A stretch of DNA of 64,000 nt from Agathobacter ruminis (GTDB lineage Bacteria > Bacillota > Clostridia > Lachnospirales > Lachnospiraceae). Below, piece after piece: positions 1 to 9,624 of the stretch (positions within the stretch are counted from its first letter, which is position 1; each line of letters begins with the position of its first letter). The stretch lies in assembly GCF_002735305.1 (NCBI RefSeq), contig NZ_PDYG01000003.1, forward strand, positions 62,001-126,000, written 5' to 3'. The position numbers were made by a program, and so were the translations under genes. The notes beneath the pieces are model-generated. The model was given only the letters and a program-made list of their open reading frames with translations. It did no database searches and was not told the origin of the DNA.

Positions 1-117
1 ATATAATATCGCATTTTTTCTGAAAAAGTAAATAGGTCTGAGACAATTTTTTTAGGTAATATGTTTTGTGTGACCTACATGTGACCGTATCGAAAAAATA
101 GAAACAGAAAAAATACG
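1..117. other. Left-edge AT-rich stretch without a recognisable gene
   Basis: No open reading frame, RNA gene or clear promoter is seen here. The stretch lies beyond the glyS terminator and may be the upstream or downstream region of a gene outside the window. Confidence 0.5.
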
Positions 118-144
118 AAAAAAAGGCGGACATTTGTCCGCCTT
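118..144 (-). terminator. Rho-independent terminator of the glyS operon
   Basis: A 9-bp perfect stem (AAGGCGGAC at 123-131 with GTCCGCCTT at 136-144) encloses a 4-nt loop. On the minus strand it is followed by a run of seven T residues. It lies about 25 nt past the glyS stop codon and closes the M16C peptidase-era-recO-lipoprotein-glyS run. Confidence 0.9.
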
Positions 145-169
145 CCAAAATTCCCAACTTCGAAATGCA

Positions 170-1567
170 TTAAAAAGCAAGTTTCTCATCGAAATATGCT
201 TTTAAGTCTTCAATTTTAATTCTCTCCTGCTCCATAGTATCACGATTACGTACTGTTACGCAAGCATCATTTTCAGAATCGAAATCATAAGTTACACAAT
301 AAGGGGTTCCGATTTCGTCCTGACGACGGTATCTTTTACCAATATTTCCGCGATCATCAAATTCACAGTTGTAATATTTGCTTAATTCTGCAAAGATTTT
401 TTCTGCTCCTTCGTTCAATTTTTTGGACAGCGGAAGTACACCGACCTTAACCGGTGCAAGTGCCGGATGGAAATGCATTACGGTACGCACATCAGGCTTT
501 TCTTCCGTGCCGATGTTCTCTTCGTCATATGCAGCACAAAGGAATGCAAGAACCACACGGTCAGCACCAAGTGACGGCTCGATTACATATGGGAGATATT
601 TCTGGTTCAGCTCGTCATCAAAATAAGTCATATCCTGTCCGGATACATTCTGATGCTGGGTCAAATCATAGTCTGTACGGCTTGCGATTCCCCATAATTC
701 ACCCCATCCAAATGGGAACAGGAATTCAATATCAGTGGTTCCTGTAGAGTAGAATGACAATTCTTCCGGATCATGATCACGAAGTCTCATCTCATCTTCT
801 TTGATTCCAAGAGAAAGTAACCAGTCACGGCAGAACCCTCTCCAGTAAGAGAACCATTCATCCTGTGTGCCCGGCTTGCAAAAGAATTCCAGCTCCATCT
901 GCTCAAATTCACGGGTGCGGAAGGTAAAGTTACCCGGCGTAATTTCATTACGGAATGACTTTCCGATCTGTCCGATTCCAAACGGAACCTTCTTGCGGGA
1001 AGTTCTCTGTACATTCTTGAAGTTTACAAAAATACCCTGTGCAGTCTCAGGGCGAAGATATACCGTATTCTTTGCATCTTCTGTAACACCCTGGAATGTC
1101 TTAAACATCAGGTTAAACTGTCTGATATCGGTAAAATTATGCTTGCCGCAGGAAGGACATGGAATGTTGTTGGATTCAATAAATTCAACCATCTCCTCAT
1201 TGCTCCATCCGTCTACGGAAGACTTTAATTCGATTCCTTTTTCTGCAGCATAATCTTCAATGATCTTGTCTGCGCGGAAACGCTCATGGCATTCCTTACA
1301 ATCCATAAGCGGATCGGAGAATCCACCAAGATGTCCGGAAGCAACCCAGGTCTGTGGATTCATCAGAATCGCGCAGTCCACACCGACATTGTATGGATTT
1401 TCCTGGATAAATTTTTTCCACCATGCTTTTTTCACATTGTTTTTCAGTTCCACACCAAGATTTCCGTAATCCCATGTGTTTGCAAGACCGCCGTAAATCT
1501 CGGATCCCGGATATACAAAACCTCTTGCTTTTGCCACCTGAACAATCTTGTCCATTGTCTTTTCCAT
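170..1567 (-). CDS. glyS: Glycine--tRNA ligase, monomeric (dimeric alpha2) class II type
   Basis: This cytosolic enzyme charges tRNA-Gly with glycine using ATP. The 465-residue length and the N-terminus ([15 protein letters not shown] near residues 13-27) fit the eukaryote/Firmicute-like single-chain GlyRS rather than the alpha2beta2 GlyQ/GlyS enzyme. Visible signatures are a metal-type CxxC pair (CPSCGKH near residue 137), the class II motif 2 region with [21 protein letters not shown], and a C-terminal anticodon-binding domain of about 100 residues starting around [10 protein letters not shown]. The gene lies 22 nt after the lipoprotein gene, so it is probably co-transcribed with era and recO. 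The spacer is too short for a T-box leader, so any glycine-dependent control would have to act further upstream. A strong terminator follows. Confidence 0.96.
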   Translation of the reverse strand: MEKTMDKIVQVAKARGFVYPGSEIYGGLANTWDYGNLGVELKNNVKKAWWKKFIQENPYNVGVDCAILMNPQTWVASGHLGGFSDPLMDCKECHERFRADKIIEDYAAEKGIELKSSVDGWSNEEMVEFIESNNIPCPSCGKHNFTDIRQFNLMFKTFQGVTEDAKNTVYLRPETAQGIFVNFKNVQRTSRKKVPFGIGQIGKSFRNEITPGNFTFRTREFEQMELEFFCKPGTQDEWFSYWRGFCRDWLLSLGIKEDEMRLRDHDPEELSFYSTGTTDIEFLFPFGWGELWGIASRTDYDLTQHQNVSGQDMTYFDDELNQKYLPYVIEPSLGADRVVLAFLCAAYDEENIGTEEKPDVRTVMHFHPALAPVKVGVLPLSKKLNEGAEKIFAELSKYYNCEFDDRGNIGKRYRRQDEIGTPYCVTYDFDSENDACVTVRNRDTMEQERIKIEDLKAYFDEKLAF

Positions 1568-1589
1568 AATTTTAATATCTCCTACTCAT

Positions 1590-2393
1590 TTATTTAAAAA
1601 TAATATATACATATCCAAGTGATTCTGCGATGTCCTCGTCCTTCGGCTGCTCGTCAAACGGGAATACGATTTCTTCGGTTGAAGTCTCGCCCTCTCCTTC
1701 AAGCTCCTCATCGGTTACAGAACCATCGCTTGCAGAATTTCCTTCTGTGCTTTCCGTTGTTTCGGTTGCCTGCTCCGTAGATTCGGTGGAAGGCGCCTTG
1801 GTTCCCTGCAAATGATTTCCCAGAGCAAATGAAATGGTATTTTCATCTACAATCTTGGTATGTTCGATTGAAACAAACTGCACATCGCCATAGGTATGAA
1901 CACTGTATGGCTCATTCTTAAAAATCACAACTTTGTAATCTTCATCAGAATCCATGAAGGAAGATTTGTCGCACTCTGTGGCAGTCTCATCCTTAACGCT
2001 TGCAAATGCAACATCATCAAAGGTATATCCGGCCGCAAGTGCTTCGGCAACAGATCCCACAAAGATCTCATAACCGTTAAATTTGGCAAAATGCTCATAG
2101 GAATCATATTTGATTACCAATGTACATACGCCTTCTTCCACCTCGAGTGATTTTAAGGAAATCACGTCATCTCCGGCTTTTTCATTATAAGCATCAATTT
2201 GCTCATCGACAAATTTTTCGAGGTCTTCCTCGCTATATTTTGATGCATCAAATGTCTGCACATCCGTTGCAACAATCGCACCTTTCTTTTCTACAAAGAT
2301 TGTGCTGTCAGACACATTGTACTTTTTCCCGCACCCTGTAAGAATTCCCAAACAGAGAATCACGCAAAGTGTGAGGCACAGAAATTTTTTCAT
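1590..2393 (-). CDS. Uncharacterised lipoprotein between recO and glyS
   Basis: I do not recognise a characterised family. The 267-residue product begins with a type II signal peptide: MKKF, then a hydrophobic stretch, then lipobox LTGC with the lipidated Cys at 21. It should therefore be anchored on the outer face of the membrane. The middle (about 25-195) has mixed alpha/beta composition with repeated acidic patches. Residues about 199-245 are a low-complexity Thr/Ser/Glu linker rich in TEST and TTEST units. The C-terminus (VFPFDEQPKDEDIAES and a hydrophobic tail) is distinctive. It sits 61 nt downstream of recO and 22 nt upstream of glyS in the same orientation, so it is probably in the operon. 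No enzyme motif is visible. Confidence 0.8.
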   Translation of the reverse strand: MKKFLCLTLCVILCLGILTGCGKKYNVSDSTIFVEKKGAIVATDVQTFDASKYSEEDLEKFVDEQIDAYNEKAGDDVISLKSLEVEEGVCTLVIKYDSYEHFAKFNGYEIFVGSVAEALAAGYTFDDVAFASVKDETATECDKSSFMDSDEDYKVVIFKNEPYSVHTYGDVQFVSIEHTKIVDENTISFALGNHLQGTKAPSTESTEQATETTESTEGNSASDGSVTDEELEGEGETSTEEIVFPFDEQPKDEDIAESLGYVYIIFK

Positions 2394-2454
2394 TGTTTTC
2401 TCCTCTATCTCTAATTAAAAGTTCAAGTTATTATACACATTTCGCGCTGTGATT

Positions 2455-3192
2455 TCAAGTAAGCTCGCGCATAACTTCAAGAGATTTAAACGAATGACGA
2501 ATCATTTTGCTGTAATGCAATCCCACGACATGAATCAGTTCCGCAAGGACTTCGTCCGTCACCTTAAAAGAATATAATTTTTCAATTGACGATCCGGCGA
2601 TATACTGCAGGGTATAACGCGTCGCATCAGAAATCTGATTCTTATGTGTCTTGCCGCATTCATCGCAGAGCAGTCCGCCTTTTTCCTGAGAGTAGGCGAC
2701 CAGCGGCGATTTCTTTTTGCACGCGACACATTCAAATACATTTGCACCTTCGCCGATAATGGTCAGGGCCTTGTCCTCATAGACCGCGCGGACAAAGGAA
2801 TTGTCATATTTCCCTGATTTCAAAGCATTCAAGGACTGATACAACAGCCTGAGCATTTCCCTTTCGTCATTGTTTTCCTGGCAACAGTATTCCGCGAACT
2901 CGCAAAAATAGAACCCCATATAAGCCGCAAAAGGGTCCATCGTCAATTCCCGAAAATAATTTTTGATATCCGCCTTGACAAGTGTATATGCATTTTTGCC
3001 GGGATACAGTTCAAAATCACCAAAGGCAAACGGATTGGTACAGGCGACCAAAGCACTCTTCGGCCGCCTCGCAGATCTTGCAAATGCCGTGATTTTGCCG
3101 CGATCCAGCGTCAAAATTGTTATTCGCTTGTCATAATCACCAACCGGCATAGAAGTCAATACCATGCCGGTTACAATAATGCTGTCACTCAT
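2455..3192 (-). CDS. recO: DNA repair protein RecO
   Basis: RecO works with RecR (and RecF) to load RecA onto SSB-coated single-stranded DNA during recombinational repair and gap filling. The 245-residue product has the usual layout: an N-terminal OB fold (about 1-80, with VLTSMPVGDYDKRITILT and the GK.TAFARSARR strand), a helical middle and a zinc-binding element. Its zinc cysteines are C155, C158, C176 and C179 (CVAC and CDEC). It starts 13 nt after era, a common era-recO pairing in Firmicutes, and is probably translated from the same message. Length and motifs are normal. Confidence 0.95.
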   Translation of the reverse strand: MSDSIIVTGMVLTSMPVGDYDKRITILTLDRGKITAFARSARRPKSALVACTNPFAFGDFELYPGKNAYTLVKADIKNYFRELTMDPFAAYMGFYFCEFAEYCCQENNDEREMLRLLYQSLNALKSGKYDNSFVRAVYEDKALTIIGEGANVFECVACKKKSPLVAYSQEKGGLLCDECGKTHKNQISDATRYTLQYIAGSSIEKLYSFKVTDEVLAELIHVVGLHYSKMIRHSFKSLEVMRELT

Positions 3193-3205
3193 ATCAATTC
3201 CAATT

Positions 3206-4111
3206 TTATTCGTCTTCGCGATAACCGAAATTTTTGATCAGAAAATCGCTGTCACGCCAGTCTTTTTTTACCTTGACCCAAAGCTTCAGATTTACCCTGG
3301 TATCAAGCAGCCGCTCCATCTCATAACGCGCATTGGAGCCGATTTTTTTGAGCATACTGCCCTGCTTGCCGATGATAATTCCTTTATGGCTGTCGCGCTC
3401 ACATACAATGGTCGCATCAATATCTATCAAAGCGCCGTCTTTGCGCTCCTTCATCTGATCGATTGCAACTGCAATTCCATGCGGAATCTCATCGTTTAAA
3501 GCATGCAATGCTTTCTCGCGGATAATCTCGGCGCAGATTGCACGCTCCGGCTGATCGGTGATGGTATCTTCATCATAGAACATCGGTCCGTAAGGCAGAT
3601 ATTTGAAAATGGAATCAATGACATCATCCATATTCTGGCCACGCAAAGCAGAAGTCGGAATGATTTCCGCAAAATCATACACCTTTCGATATACATCGAT
3701 ATACGAAAAAACTTTTTCACGGTCTACCGTATCCACTTTGTTGATGATCAGGATGACCGGTGTCTTGATTTTTTTCAATTGTTCGATAATATGCTGCTCG
3801 CCGGCACCGATATAATCTGTCGGCTCCACAAGCCATAATACGACATCCACTTCGTTTAATGTTTTCTCTGCGACATTGACCATATATTCGCCAAGCTTGT
3901 TTTTCGCTTTGTGAATTCCCGGTGTATCCAGAAAAACAATCTGTCCTTTTTCAACATCCGTATAAACCGTCTGGATACGATTGCGCGTCGTCTGCGGTTT
4001 GTTGGATGTGATTGCAATTTTTTGTCCAATCAGGCGATTCATCAGGGTTGATTTTCCGACATTCGGACGGCCGATAATGGTTACAAAACCGGATTTAAAC
4101 TGTTCATTCAT
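3206..4111 (-). CDS. era: GTPase Era, 16S rRNA/30S maturation factor
   Basis: Era is an essential GTPase that binds the 3' end of 16S rRNA and helps late 30S subunit assembly. The 301-residue protein shows G1 GRPNVGKST (14-22), a G2 QTTRN segment (40-44), G3 DTPG (62-65), G4 NKVD (124-127) and G5 SAL (about 154). A C-terminal KH RNA-binding domain follows, with GKQGSMLKKIG near residue 250. The gene begins 15 nt after the M16C peptidase gene and is followed by recO after 13 nt, so the three look co-transcribed. Nothing is missing. Confidence 0.97.
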   Translation of the reverse strand: MNEQFKSGFVTIIGRPNVGKSTLMNRLIGQKIAITSNKPQTTRNRIQTVYTDVEKGQIVFLDTPGIHKAKNKLGEYMVNVAEKTLNEVDVVLWLVEPTDYIGAGEQHIIEQLKKIKTPVILIINKVDTVDREKVFSYIDVYRKVYDFAEIIPTSALRGQNMDDVIDSIFKYLPYGPMFYDEDTITDQPERAICAEIIREKALHALNDEIPHGIAVAIDQMKERKDGALIDIDATIVCERDSHKGIIIGKQGSMLKKIGSNARYEMERLLDTRVNLKLWVKVKKDWRDSDFLIKNFGYREDE

Positions 4112-4126
4112 ATTTTCTGCCTCTGA

Positions 4127-7048
4127 TTATTCACACATCTTCTCGATATGCGTAAATAAGTCTTTTTCCTCTGCAATTTTCTTTTCGTTTCCGACAACAC
4201 AGAAATAACCGTCGTCAAGAACCGACTGTACCAGCGGTGCAAGTGCACGGATATTTTCCGCGGATGCATGTAAAATTTCGCTTCGTTCGCGCTGTACCTG
4301 CTCATAAGAGATTCCTGTCAGATATGCATTCATGGATCGGGTTCCTTTTGCTTCCGCTCCCATCGGGGTATCAACAGCACCAAATGTCGAGATGACATAG
4401 CCTGTCATTGTTCTCTCATCCGGGTCGAAATTCTTCAGGTATTCCGGAACCCCCTCAAAAACGGTATTGGTCTTGGACAAATTCGGATCACGATACGAGA
4501 CGAAATAGCCCTCTCCCTCACGTGTGAAATTGGCAAAGCAGCCATATGCACCGCCGAGAACTCGAACATTGGTCCACAGATAATCATAGCTTAAAATCAT
4601 TTTAAGCATACGAAGATATCCTGAGAACTGATATCCATGCGCTTTAAAATCACCGGCGCGACAGACATATTGAATCTGTGACGCATCCGTGAATCCTTCT
4701 TTTACATTCTCAAAGTCAAATTTGCCCCCCGTCATCTTCTCCGATGTGTCAGGAAGCAAGGCGAGATGTTTACGCAAAATCGGAAGCGCACGCTCAAATA
4801 CGTCCTGCTTTCCGGTAAAGCTGATCATCAGACGGTCTTTTGCAAATACTCTCTCATGCAGATAGCGAATCTGATCGATAAAGCTCTGCGGATCGGATTC
4901 AAGCTGTTTTTCCATTTTGACAATTGCACGATACATGGCAATTCCGTTCATCTCTTCCATCAGGCGATAACCCTCCGAGAAATGGGACAGTGCACGCGTA
5001 CTTGCGGTGCTGTTGCCAGAGGACGACAAATCGCTTTGCAGTCTTGATTTGGACTGTCTTACCAGTTCAAGCAAATGCTTCACATCGGAAAAATCTGTTT
5101 TGTAAATGATCTCATCAATCAATTCCAACGTCTTGTCAAAATTCTCTTCGAGTGTTTTGAATTTGACTGCCAGTTTGTGCATCAGTTTTCCGGTTCTTGA
5201 ATCCGTGTAGCTGTAAGGGCGGAATGCAATTGAGCCGGAATAGATATTGATCTGATTTGACAATGTATTGTAATCATAATGTTCTGTATCCATGTAGCTC
5301 AGCAGGGAAAGATACATGCGATATAACGAGAGATCCTCCGGCCGCAGGTCTTCCACGGAAAACAGCATGGTCACATAATCGATTCCGTTGGAATCATATT
5401 CATGATGGACAATCGGGATGCCATCCTCGAACACTTCCGTGTTTTTGAATTCCATTGCTTTTTCACGCAGATCCGCGCGTGTCAGCATCGGCAGACAATC
5501 TTTGTATTTTTCATCAGACGGAGTCTCCTGATATTCGTGCAGCGCTTTGGTATGCTCCACAATCTCCCGAATCTGTTCCCGGGAAAGTGTCTGCTTGTAC
5601 TCCTGCAGGCTCTTTTGCAATGCCTCTTCCTCACGCAAGGATTTCCCGGGATTCGGCTTCAAAACAAGAATTGCACTGTGTGGATTATCCAGGAACTGTT
5701 CTTTGACAATCTGCTCAAAATATCCTGTGCTGATCTCTTCTTTTAATTCCGCAAAGATGTCCAGCTGATTCATGAACAGAAATGGCTGCATTTCATCCAC
5801 AGTCCATGCGTCATATGCGGAAAGGCCATATAACAATCCCTTCGGGAAGCGACCGAAGTCTGCTTCTCTGAAATGAAATTCCCTGCTGTTGATTGCAGCA
5901 AGCAATGCATCATGATTGATTCCCTCTCTCACCTGCTTTTCAAGCACTTCGCGCACAATGGAAACAAAGCGGTCTTTTTCTGACGCTTCCGCACCTTTTG
6001 CGACCACGGAAATAGATGCCTGACGCAATCCGTTATTGGAATCCGAATATACGTCCGAGCCGATTCCTGCATCTAAAAGAGCTTTGACAACCGGTGCCCC
6101 CGGTGAACTGATCAAGGCACTCTCAAGTACTTCAATTGCCATCAGACGCTTTTTGTCCAACGCATCCGCCACAACCCAGCTGTAACTCAGATAAGTGGAT
6201 TTGTCGGTAGAATCGTCTGAGGCTACCGAATAATCACCTTCGAGCTCACAGGTTTTTGAAAACGGTGCCTGCAATTTCATGGCAGTATTCATCTCCAGCA
6301 TCTCATATTTTGACAAATATTCGCGGTCCAGATAAAGCAGACGCTCTTCAATATCCATATCTCCGTACAAATAAATATAGGAGTTGGATGGGTGATAATA
6401 TTTCTTGTAAAATGCGACATAATCTTCGTAAGTCAGATTCGGAATTGCACGCGGATTACCACCAGAATCATTTCGATATGCAGTATCCGGATAAAGCGCC
6501 TTCAAAATCTCATGATAAAGAATGCCATCCGGGTCAGAATATGAGCCCTTCATCTCGTTATATACCACACCATTGATGGTCAGCTCGCCTTCTTCATCCT
6601 CCAGTTCATAATGCCAACCTTCCTGCTCGAAAATCATCGGCTCCTTCAGAAGCATAGGATTGAACACCGCATCAAGGTAGACATCCATCAGATTTTTGAA
6701 ATCCTGATTGTTATAACTTGCAAGCGGATATACCGTCTTGTCCGGATAAGTGATTGCGTTCAGAAATGTGTTGAGCGATCCCTTTACCAAATCCACAAAC
6801 GGATCTTTGAGCGGATATTTGGCAGATCCACAAAGCGTTGTATGCTCTGTAATATGTGCCACACCTGTCTCGTCTGATGGCGGTGTACGAAAAGCAATTG
6901 AAAATACCTTATTGTCATCATCATTGGAGACCAATGCAATATGGGCTCCACTCTTTTTATGTCTCAGCAGATATCCTTTTGATGAAATATCTGCAAGATT
7001 CTCTTCTTTCAGCAGCTCATAAGCTGTCAATTGATTCCAGTTTATCAT
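4127..7048 (-). CDS. M16C family zinc metallopeptidase (PreP/insulinase-like)
   Basis: This 973-residue protein belongs to the presequence-protease-like M16C family. These clamshell zinc peptidases degrade short peptides. The inverted zinc motif HITEH is at 65-69 (ligands H65 and H69, catalytic E68) and the third ligand is probably E165 in VVYNEMKG. The neighbouring LCGSAKYPLKDPF and TFLNAITYPDKT blocks are M16C hallmarks. The length fits four M16 domains joined by a helical linker (about 470-560). There is no signal peptide, so it is probably cytosolic. It is first in the run leading to era, recO and glyS. The substrate cannot be read from sequence. Confidence 0.93.
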   Translation of the reverse strand: MINWNQLTAYELLKEENLADISSKGYLLRHKKSGAHIALVSNDDDNKVFSIAFRTPPSDETGVAHITEHTTLCGSAKYPLKDPFVDLVKGSLNTFLNAITYPDKTVYPLASYNNQDFKNLMDVYLDAVFNPMLLKEPMIFEQEGWHYELEDEEGELTINGVVYNEMKGSYSDPDGILYHEILKALYPDTAYRNDSGGNPRAIPNLTYEDYVAFYKKYYHPSNSYIYLYGDMDIEERLLYLDREYLSKYEMLEMNTAMKLQAPFSKTCELEGDYSVASDDSTDKSTYLSYSWVVADALDKKRLMAIEVLESALISSPGAPVVKALLDAGIGSDVYSDSNNGLRQASISVVAKGAEASEKDRFVSIVREVLEKQVREGINHDALLAAINSREFHFREADFGRFPKGLLYGLSAYDAWTVDEMQPFLFMNQLDIFAELKEEISTGYFEQIVKEQFLDNPHSAILVLKPNPGKSLREEEALQKSLQEYKQTLSREQIREIVEHTKALHEYQETPSDEKYKDCLPMLTRADLREKAMEFKNTEVFEDGIPIVHHEYDSNGIDYVTMLFSVEDLRPEDLSLYRMYLSLLSYMDTEHYDYNTLSNQINIYSGSIAFRPYSYTDSRTGKLMHKLAVKFKTLEENFDKTLELIDEIIYKTDFSDVKHLLELVRQSKSRLQSDLSSSGNSTASTRALSHFSEGYRLMEEMNGIAMYRAIVKMEKQLESDPQSFIDQIRYLHERVFAKDRLMISFTGKQDVFERALPILRKHLALLPDTSEKMTGGKFDFENVKEGFTDASQIQYVCRAGDFKAHGYQFSGYLRMLKMILSYDYLWTNVRVLGGAYGCFANFTREGEGYFVSYRDPNLSKTNTVFEGVPEYLKNFDPDERTMTGYVISTFGAVDTPMGAEAKGTRSMNAYLTGISYEQVQRERSEILHASAENIRALAPLVQSVLDDGYFCVVGNEKKIAEEKDLFTHIEKMCE

Positions 7049-7114
7049 CTATCATCCTCCAAAAAACATATACTTCATCTTACTACAATTCTGCCTTTTT
7101 TTGTACCCTTTTCA

Positions 7115-7147
7115 AAAAAATAAGAAGCTATCATACGATAGCTTCTT
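7115..7147 (-). terminator. Rho-independent terminator of the cold-shock gene
   Basis: An 11-bp perfect stem (AAGAAGCTATC at 7122-7132, GATAGCTTCTT at 7137-7147) has a 4-nt loop. On the minus strand it is followed by TTATTTTTTTG. It lies 13 nt beyond the csp stop and just upstream of the M16C peptidase gene. Confidence 0.9.
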
Positions 7148-7160
7148 ACTGATTCAACTT

Positions 7161-7367
7161 TTATGCTCCTAAACGGGATACATTTGCCGCTTGCGGTCCT
7201 TTTTCTCCATCGACGACTTCGTATTCAACCTTTTCGCCATCCTTCAATTCCTTAAATCCTTCGGAATTGATTGCTGAGAAATGTACGAAAATCTCTTCTC
7301 CGCTTTCATCGGTGATAAAACCGTAACCCTTTTTGGCATTGAACCACTTTACTGTTCCCTGTTTCAT
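7161..7367 (-). CDS. Cold-shock domain protein (CspA family)
   Basis: This is a 68-residue single cold-shock domain that binds single-stranded RNA or DNA and melts RNA secondary structure. RNP1 appears as KGYGFI (13-18) and RNP2 as VHFSAI (28-33), with the typical opening [13 protein letters not shown]. The ribosome binding site is AGGAGG, nine nt before the ATG. The gene has its own promoter (TTGCAA-17-TAAATT) and terminator, so it is a monocistronic unit. Which paralogue it is (CspA, B, C or D) cannot be decided here. Confidence 0.96.
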   Translation of the reverse strand: MKQGTVKWFNAKKGYGFITDESGEEIFVHFSAINSEGFKELKDGEKVEYEVVDGEKGPQAANVSRLGA

Positions 7368-7407
7368 TTCTAAAAACCTCCTAAAAAACTAAAAATACAA
7401 CATAGTT

Positions 7408-7436
7408 AATTTAACATATTGTACATTTAATTGCAA
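7408..7436 (-). promoter_or_regulatory. Probable sigma-A promoter of the cold-shock gene
   Basis: The -35 is TTGCAA (7431-7436) and the -10 is TAAATT (7408-7413), spaced by 17 nt on the minus strand. Transcription would start about 35 nt upstream of the start codon. Confidence 0.6.
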
Positions 7437-7448
7437 TACTTTTAAAAA

Positions 7449-8324
7449 TTATTGTTTAATTTTCACATCTAATTGTGGGAATGGGATGGTAATTCCACCT
7501 TCTTCTAATGCACTTTTTACATTTTCCGTCAAATCCCACTTCACCTGCCAGTAATTTTCGGTCTGACTCCATGCACGCAATTCCATATCAATTCCGCTGT
7601 CCCCCAGCTCTGATACAAATGCGACAATCGGTTCATCCTTCAATACCAGTTCATGTTTGCGCGCAACATTTTCGAGAATTGCACGCGCCTTTTTCAAATC
7701 GGTATGATAATCAACCGACACCTTGATTTCCACACGTCTGGTTGGATTTCTGGTCAGATTCACAATACTTGTATTGGACAAAGTTCCGTTTGGCACATAG
7801 ACTTCCTTATTGTCAACTGTCGTAAGCTTGGTATAAAAGATTGTAATATCATTGACAGTACCTTCGAGCCCGGTTGCCTTTTCCATAATATAATCACCGA
7901 TTTTAAATGGCTTTAGCAGCAGGATCAGCACACCGCCTGCAAAATTGGACAAACTGCCCTGGAATGACAATCCCAGTGTCAGGCCGGCAGATCCCAGTAC
8001 TGCCACAACAGATCCCGTAGTCAGACCAAATTGGGACAGGATAACCATAATCAGCACAAAATACAATGCATATTTGATCAGCGAGCCCAGAAATCCCGAT
8101 ACACTCTCCTCAATGCGACTGCGTTCGAGTGATTTGCGCACCAGTTTAACCACCCATTTAATGAGCTTGCCTCCAATCAGCAAAATCAGAATCGCAACAA
8201 CAACCTGAATTGCAAAAGAAAGCAAAAACGGGATGGAATTCTTGAAATATTGTACAATCACACCCGGTTCTTTCACCTTATCAATCAGCTCTGTCTGAGT
8301 TGATGAATCCAATAATAATAACAC
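7449..8324 (-). CDS. mscS: MscS-type small-conductance mechanosensitive channel
   Basis: This is a membrane channel that opens under tension during hypo-osmotic shock. The 291-residue protein has hydrophobic segments at about 27-50 and 65-90 and the pore-lining TM3 at about 95-130. TM3 is glycine/alanine rich (LGSAGLTLGLSFQGSLSNFAGGVLIL). The conserved beta domain follows (PFKIGDYI, EGTVNDI, VPNGTLSNTSIVN). The start codon is GTG at 8324 with AGGAGG ten nt upstream. The gene lies 14 nt after the DUF1015 gene and shares its direction, so the two are probably co-transcribed. Confidence 0.93.
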   Translation of the reverse strand: MLLLLDSSTQTELIDKVKEPGVIVQYFKNSIPFLLSFAIQVVVAILILLIGGKLIKWVVKLVRKSLERSRIEESVSGFLGSLIKYALYFVLIMVILSQFGLTTGSVVAVLGSAGLTLGLSFQGSLSNFAGGVLILLLKPFKIGDYIMEKATGLEGTVNDITIFYTKLTTVDNKEVYVPNGTLSNTSIVNLTRNPTRRVEIKVSVDYHTDLKKARAILENVARKHELVLKDEPIVAFVSELGDSGIDMELRAWSQTENYWQVKWDLTENVKSALEEGGITIPFPQLDVKIKQ

Positions 8325-8338
8325 TTGACCGATTCCTC

Positions 8339-9568
8339 CTAGATTTCGTGAATAAATAATCCGCTTCTGAGTTTTGGCTCGAACCAGGTTGACTTCGGTG
8401 GCATCAGTTTACCCGCATCTGCGACAGCAAACAGTTCCGCAATGGCAGTCGGATACATGGCAAAGGCAACCGCACAATCCGTCATGACACGACGCTCGAG
8501 TTCTTTTAAGCCTCTGATTCCGCCGACAAAATCAATTCGTTGATCTGTCTTGGGATCCCCGATTCCAAGTAGGGGCTGCAACAGTTTCTCCTGCAGAACA
8601 GACACATCAAGTCCCGCTACCGGATCGTCCTGATTACAGTCAGGCATTTGGCAGGAATACCATTTATGATCAAGAAACATGGTAAAATTGCCTTTTTGCG
8701 TCGGATGAGCCGCTTCCGGTAATTCTGTCACAGAAAACAGTTCCTTTACTTTGGCCAGAAAAGAATCCGGTGTCATCCCGTTCAAGTCTTTTACAACACG
8801 ATTATAATCCATAATCATCAATTCGTCATCGGGAAATAATACACTCAAAAAATAATTGAATTCTTCCGTTCCATCATAATCCGGATTCTGCTCTCTGCGC
8901 TTTAATCCTACCTTTACCGCGCTCGCTGCACGATGATGTCCATCCGCAATATATATTTCATTCATGTTCTCAAATGCAAGTTTAATTGCAAAAACATCAT
9001 TTTCGTCGTCAATTTTCCATGCGCGATGCGTAATCATGTCTTCCGCGCAAAAGTCATATAAAGGTGCCTGTGTTTTCGTCTTTTGTACAATCTCACGGAT
9101 GACAGGATTGGCGCGATATGCCAGGAAAATCGGACCTGTCTGCGCGCTTAAGCTGTCCACATGGCGGATTCTGTCCACTTCTTTGTCCGCCCTTGTATTT
9201 TCATGTTTTTTGATGATGGAATTCTGATAATCATCGATGGATGCACAGGCTACGATACCTGTCTGCACCCGGCCGTCCATTGTCAGTTCGTAAAGATAAT
9301 AGCACGGTTGATTGTCCCGTATGAATTTGCCCTGCGAAAGCCGTTCGTGAAACAGCTCCGCCGCTTTTTGATATACACGATCATCGTAGGTATCCACGGA
9401 ATCATCGAATTGTGTTTCCGCGCGGTCAATCGCCAGAAAGCTGTCCGGATGTTTTTTAACTTCTTCTTTTGCTTCCGCTCTGTTATATACATCATATGGC
9501 AAAGCCGCAATGACGGATGCCATATTCTCTGTTGGTCTGATACACGCAAATGGTTTGATATCTGCCAT
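8339..9568 (-). CDS. DUF1015 family protein beside serC-serA
   Basis: A 409-residue protein of the DUF1015 family, whose function is not established. The motifs seen are IKKHENTRADKEVDR (about 119-133) and IYIADGHHRAASA (205-217). The DGHHR element resembles the signature of ParB/sulfiredoxin-fold free-serine kinases such as SerK and SbnI. That resemblance is from memory and only suggestive. The gene lies after the serA terminator, 56 nt from serA, and 14 nt upstream of mscS. Its position beside serine synthesis genes supports, but does not prove, a role in serine or phosphoserine metabolism. There are no membrane segments, so it is probably cytosolic. Confidence 0.85.
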   Translation of the reverse strand: MADIKPFACIRPTENMASVIAALPYDVYNRAEAKEEVKKHPDSFLAIDRAETQFDDSVDTYDDRVYQKAAELFHERLSQGKFIRDNQPCYYLYELTMDGRVQTGIVACASIDDYQNSIIKKHENTRADKEVDRIRHVDSLSAQTGPIFLAYRANPVIREIVQKTKTQAPLYDFCAEDMITHRAWKIDDENDVFAIKLAFENMNEIYIADGHHRAASAVKVGLKRREQNPDYDGTEEFNYFLSVLFPDDELMIMDYNRVVKDLNGMTPDSFLAKVKELFSVTELPEAAHPTQKGNFTMFLDHKWYSCQMPDCNQDDPVAGLDVSVLQEKLLQPLLGIGDPKTDQRIDFVGGIRGLKELERRVMTDCAVAFAMYPTAIAELFAVADAGKLMPPKSTWFEPKLRSGLFIHEI

Positions 9569-9583
9569 GGTTCCTCTCCTTAT

Positions 9584-9614
9584 GAAAAAACCGGCCTGAA
9601 TACTACAGGCCGGT
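9584..9614 (-). terminator. Rho-independent terminator after serA
   Basis: A 9-bp perfect stem (ACCGGCCTG at 9590-9598, CAGGCCGGT at 9606-9614) has a 7-nt loop. A minus-strand T run follows. It closes the leuB-ilvD-ilvB-serC-serA run. The DUF1015 gene begins about 20 nt later, so read-through may feed it. Confidence 0.88.
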
Positions 9615-9624
9615 CTAGCGTTTG

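Noticed and set aside
1568-1589. Possible T-box leader before glyS
   Set aside because: The spacer is only 22 nt and no T-box core sequence is seen; glyS follows the lipoprotein gene directly.
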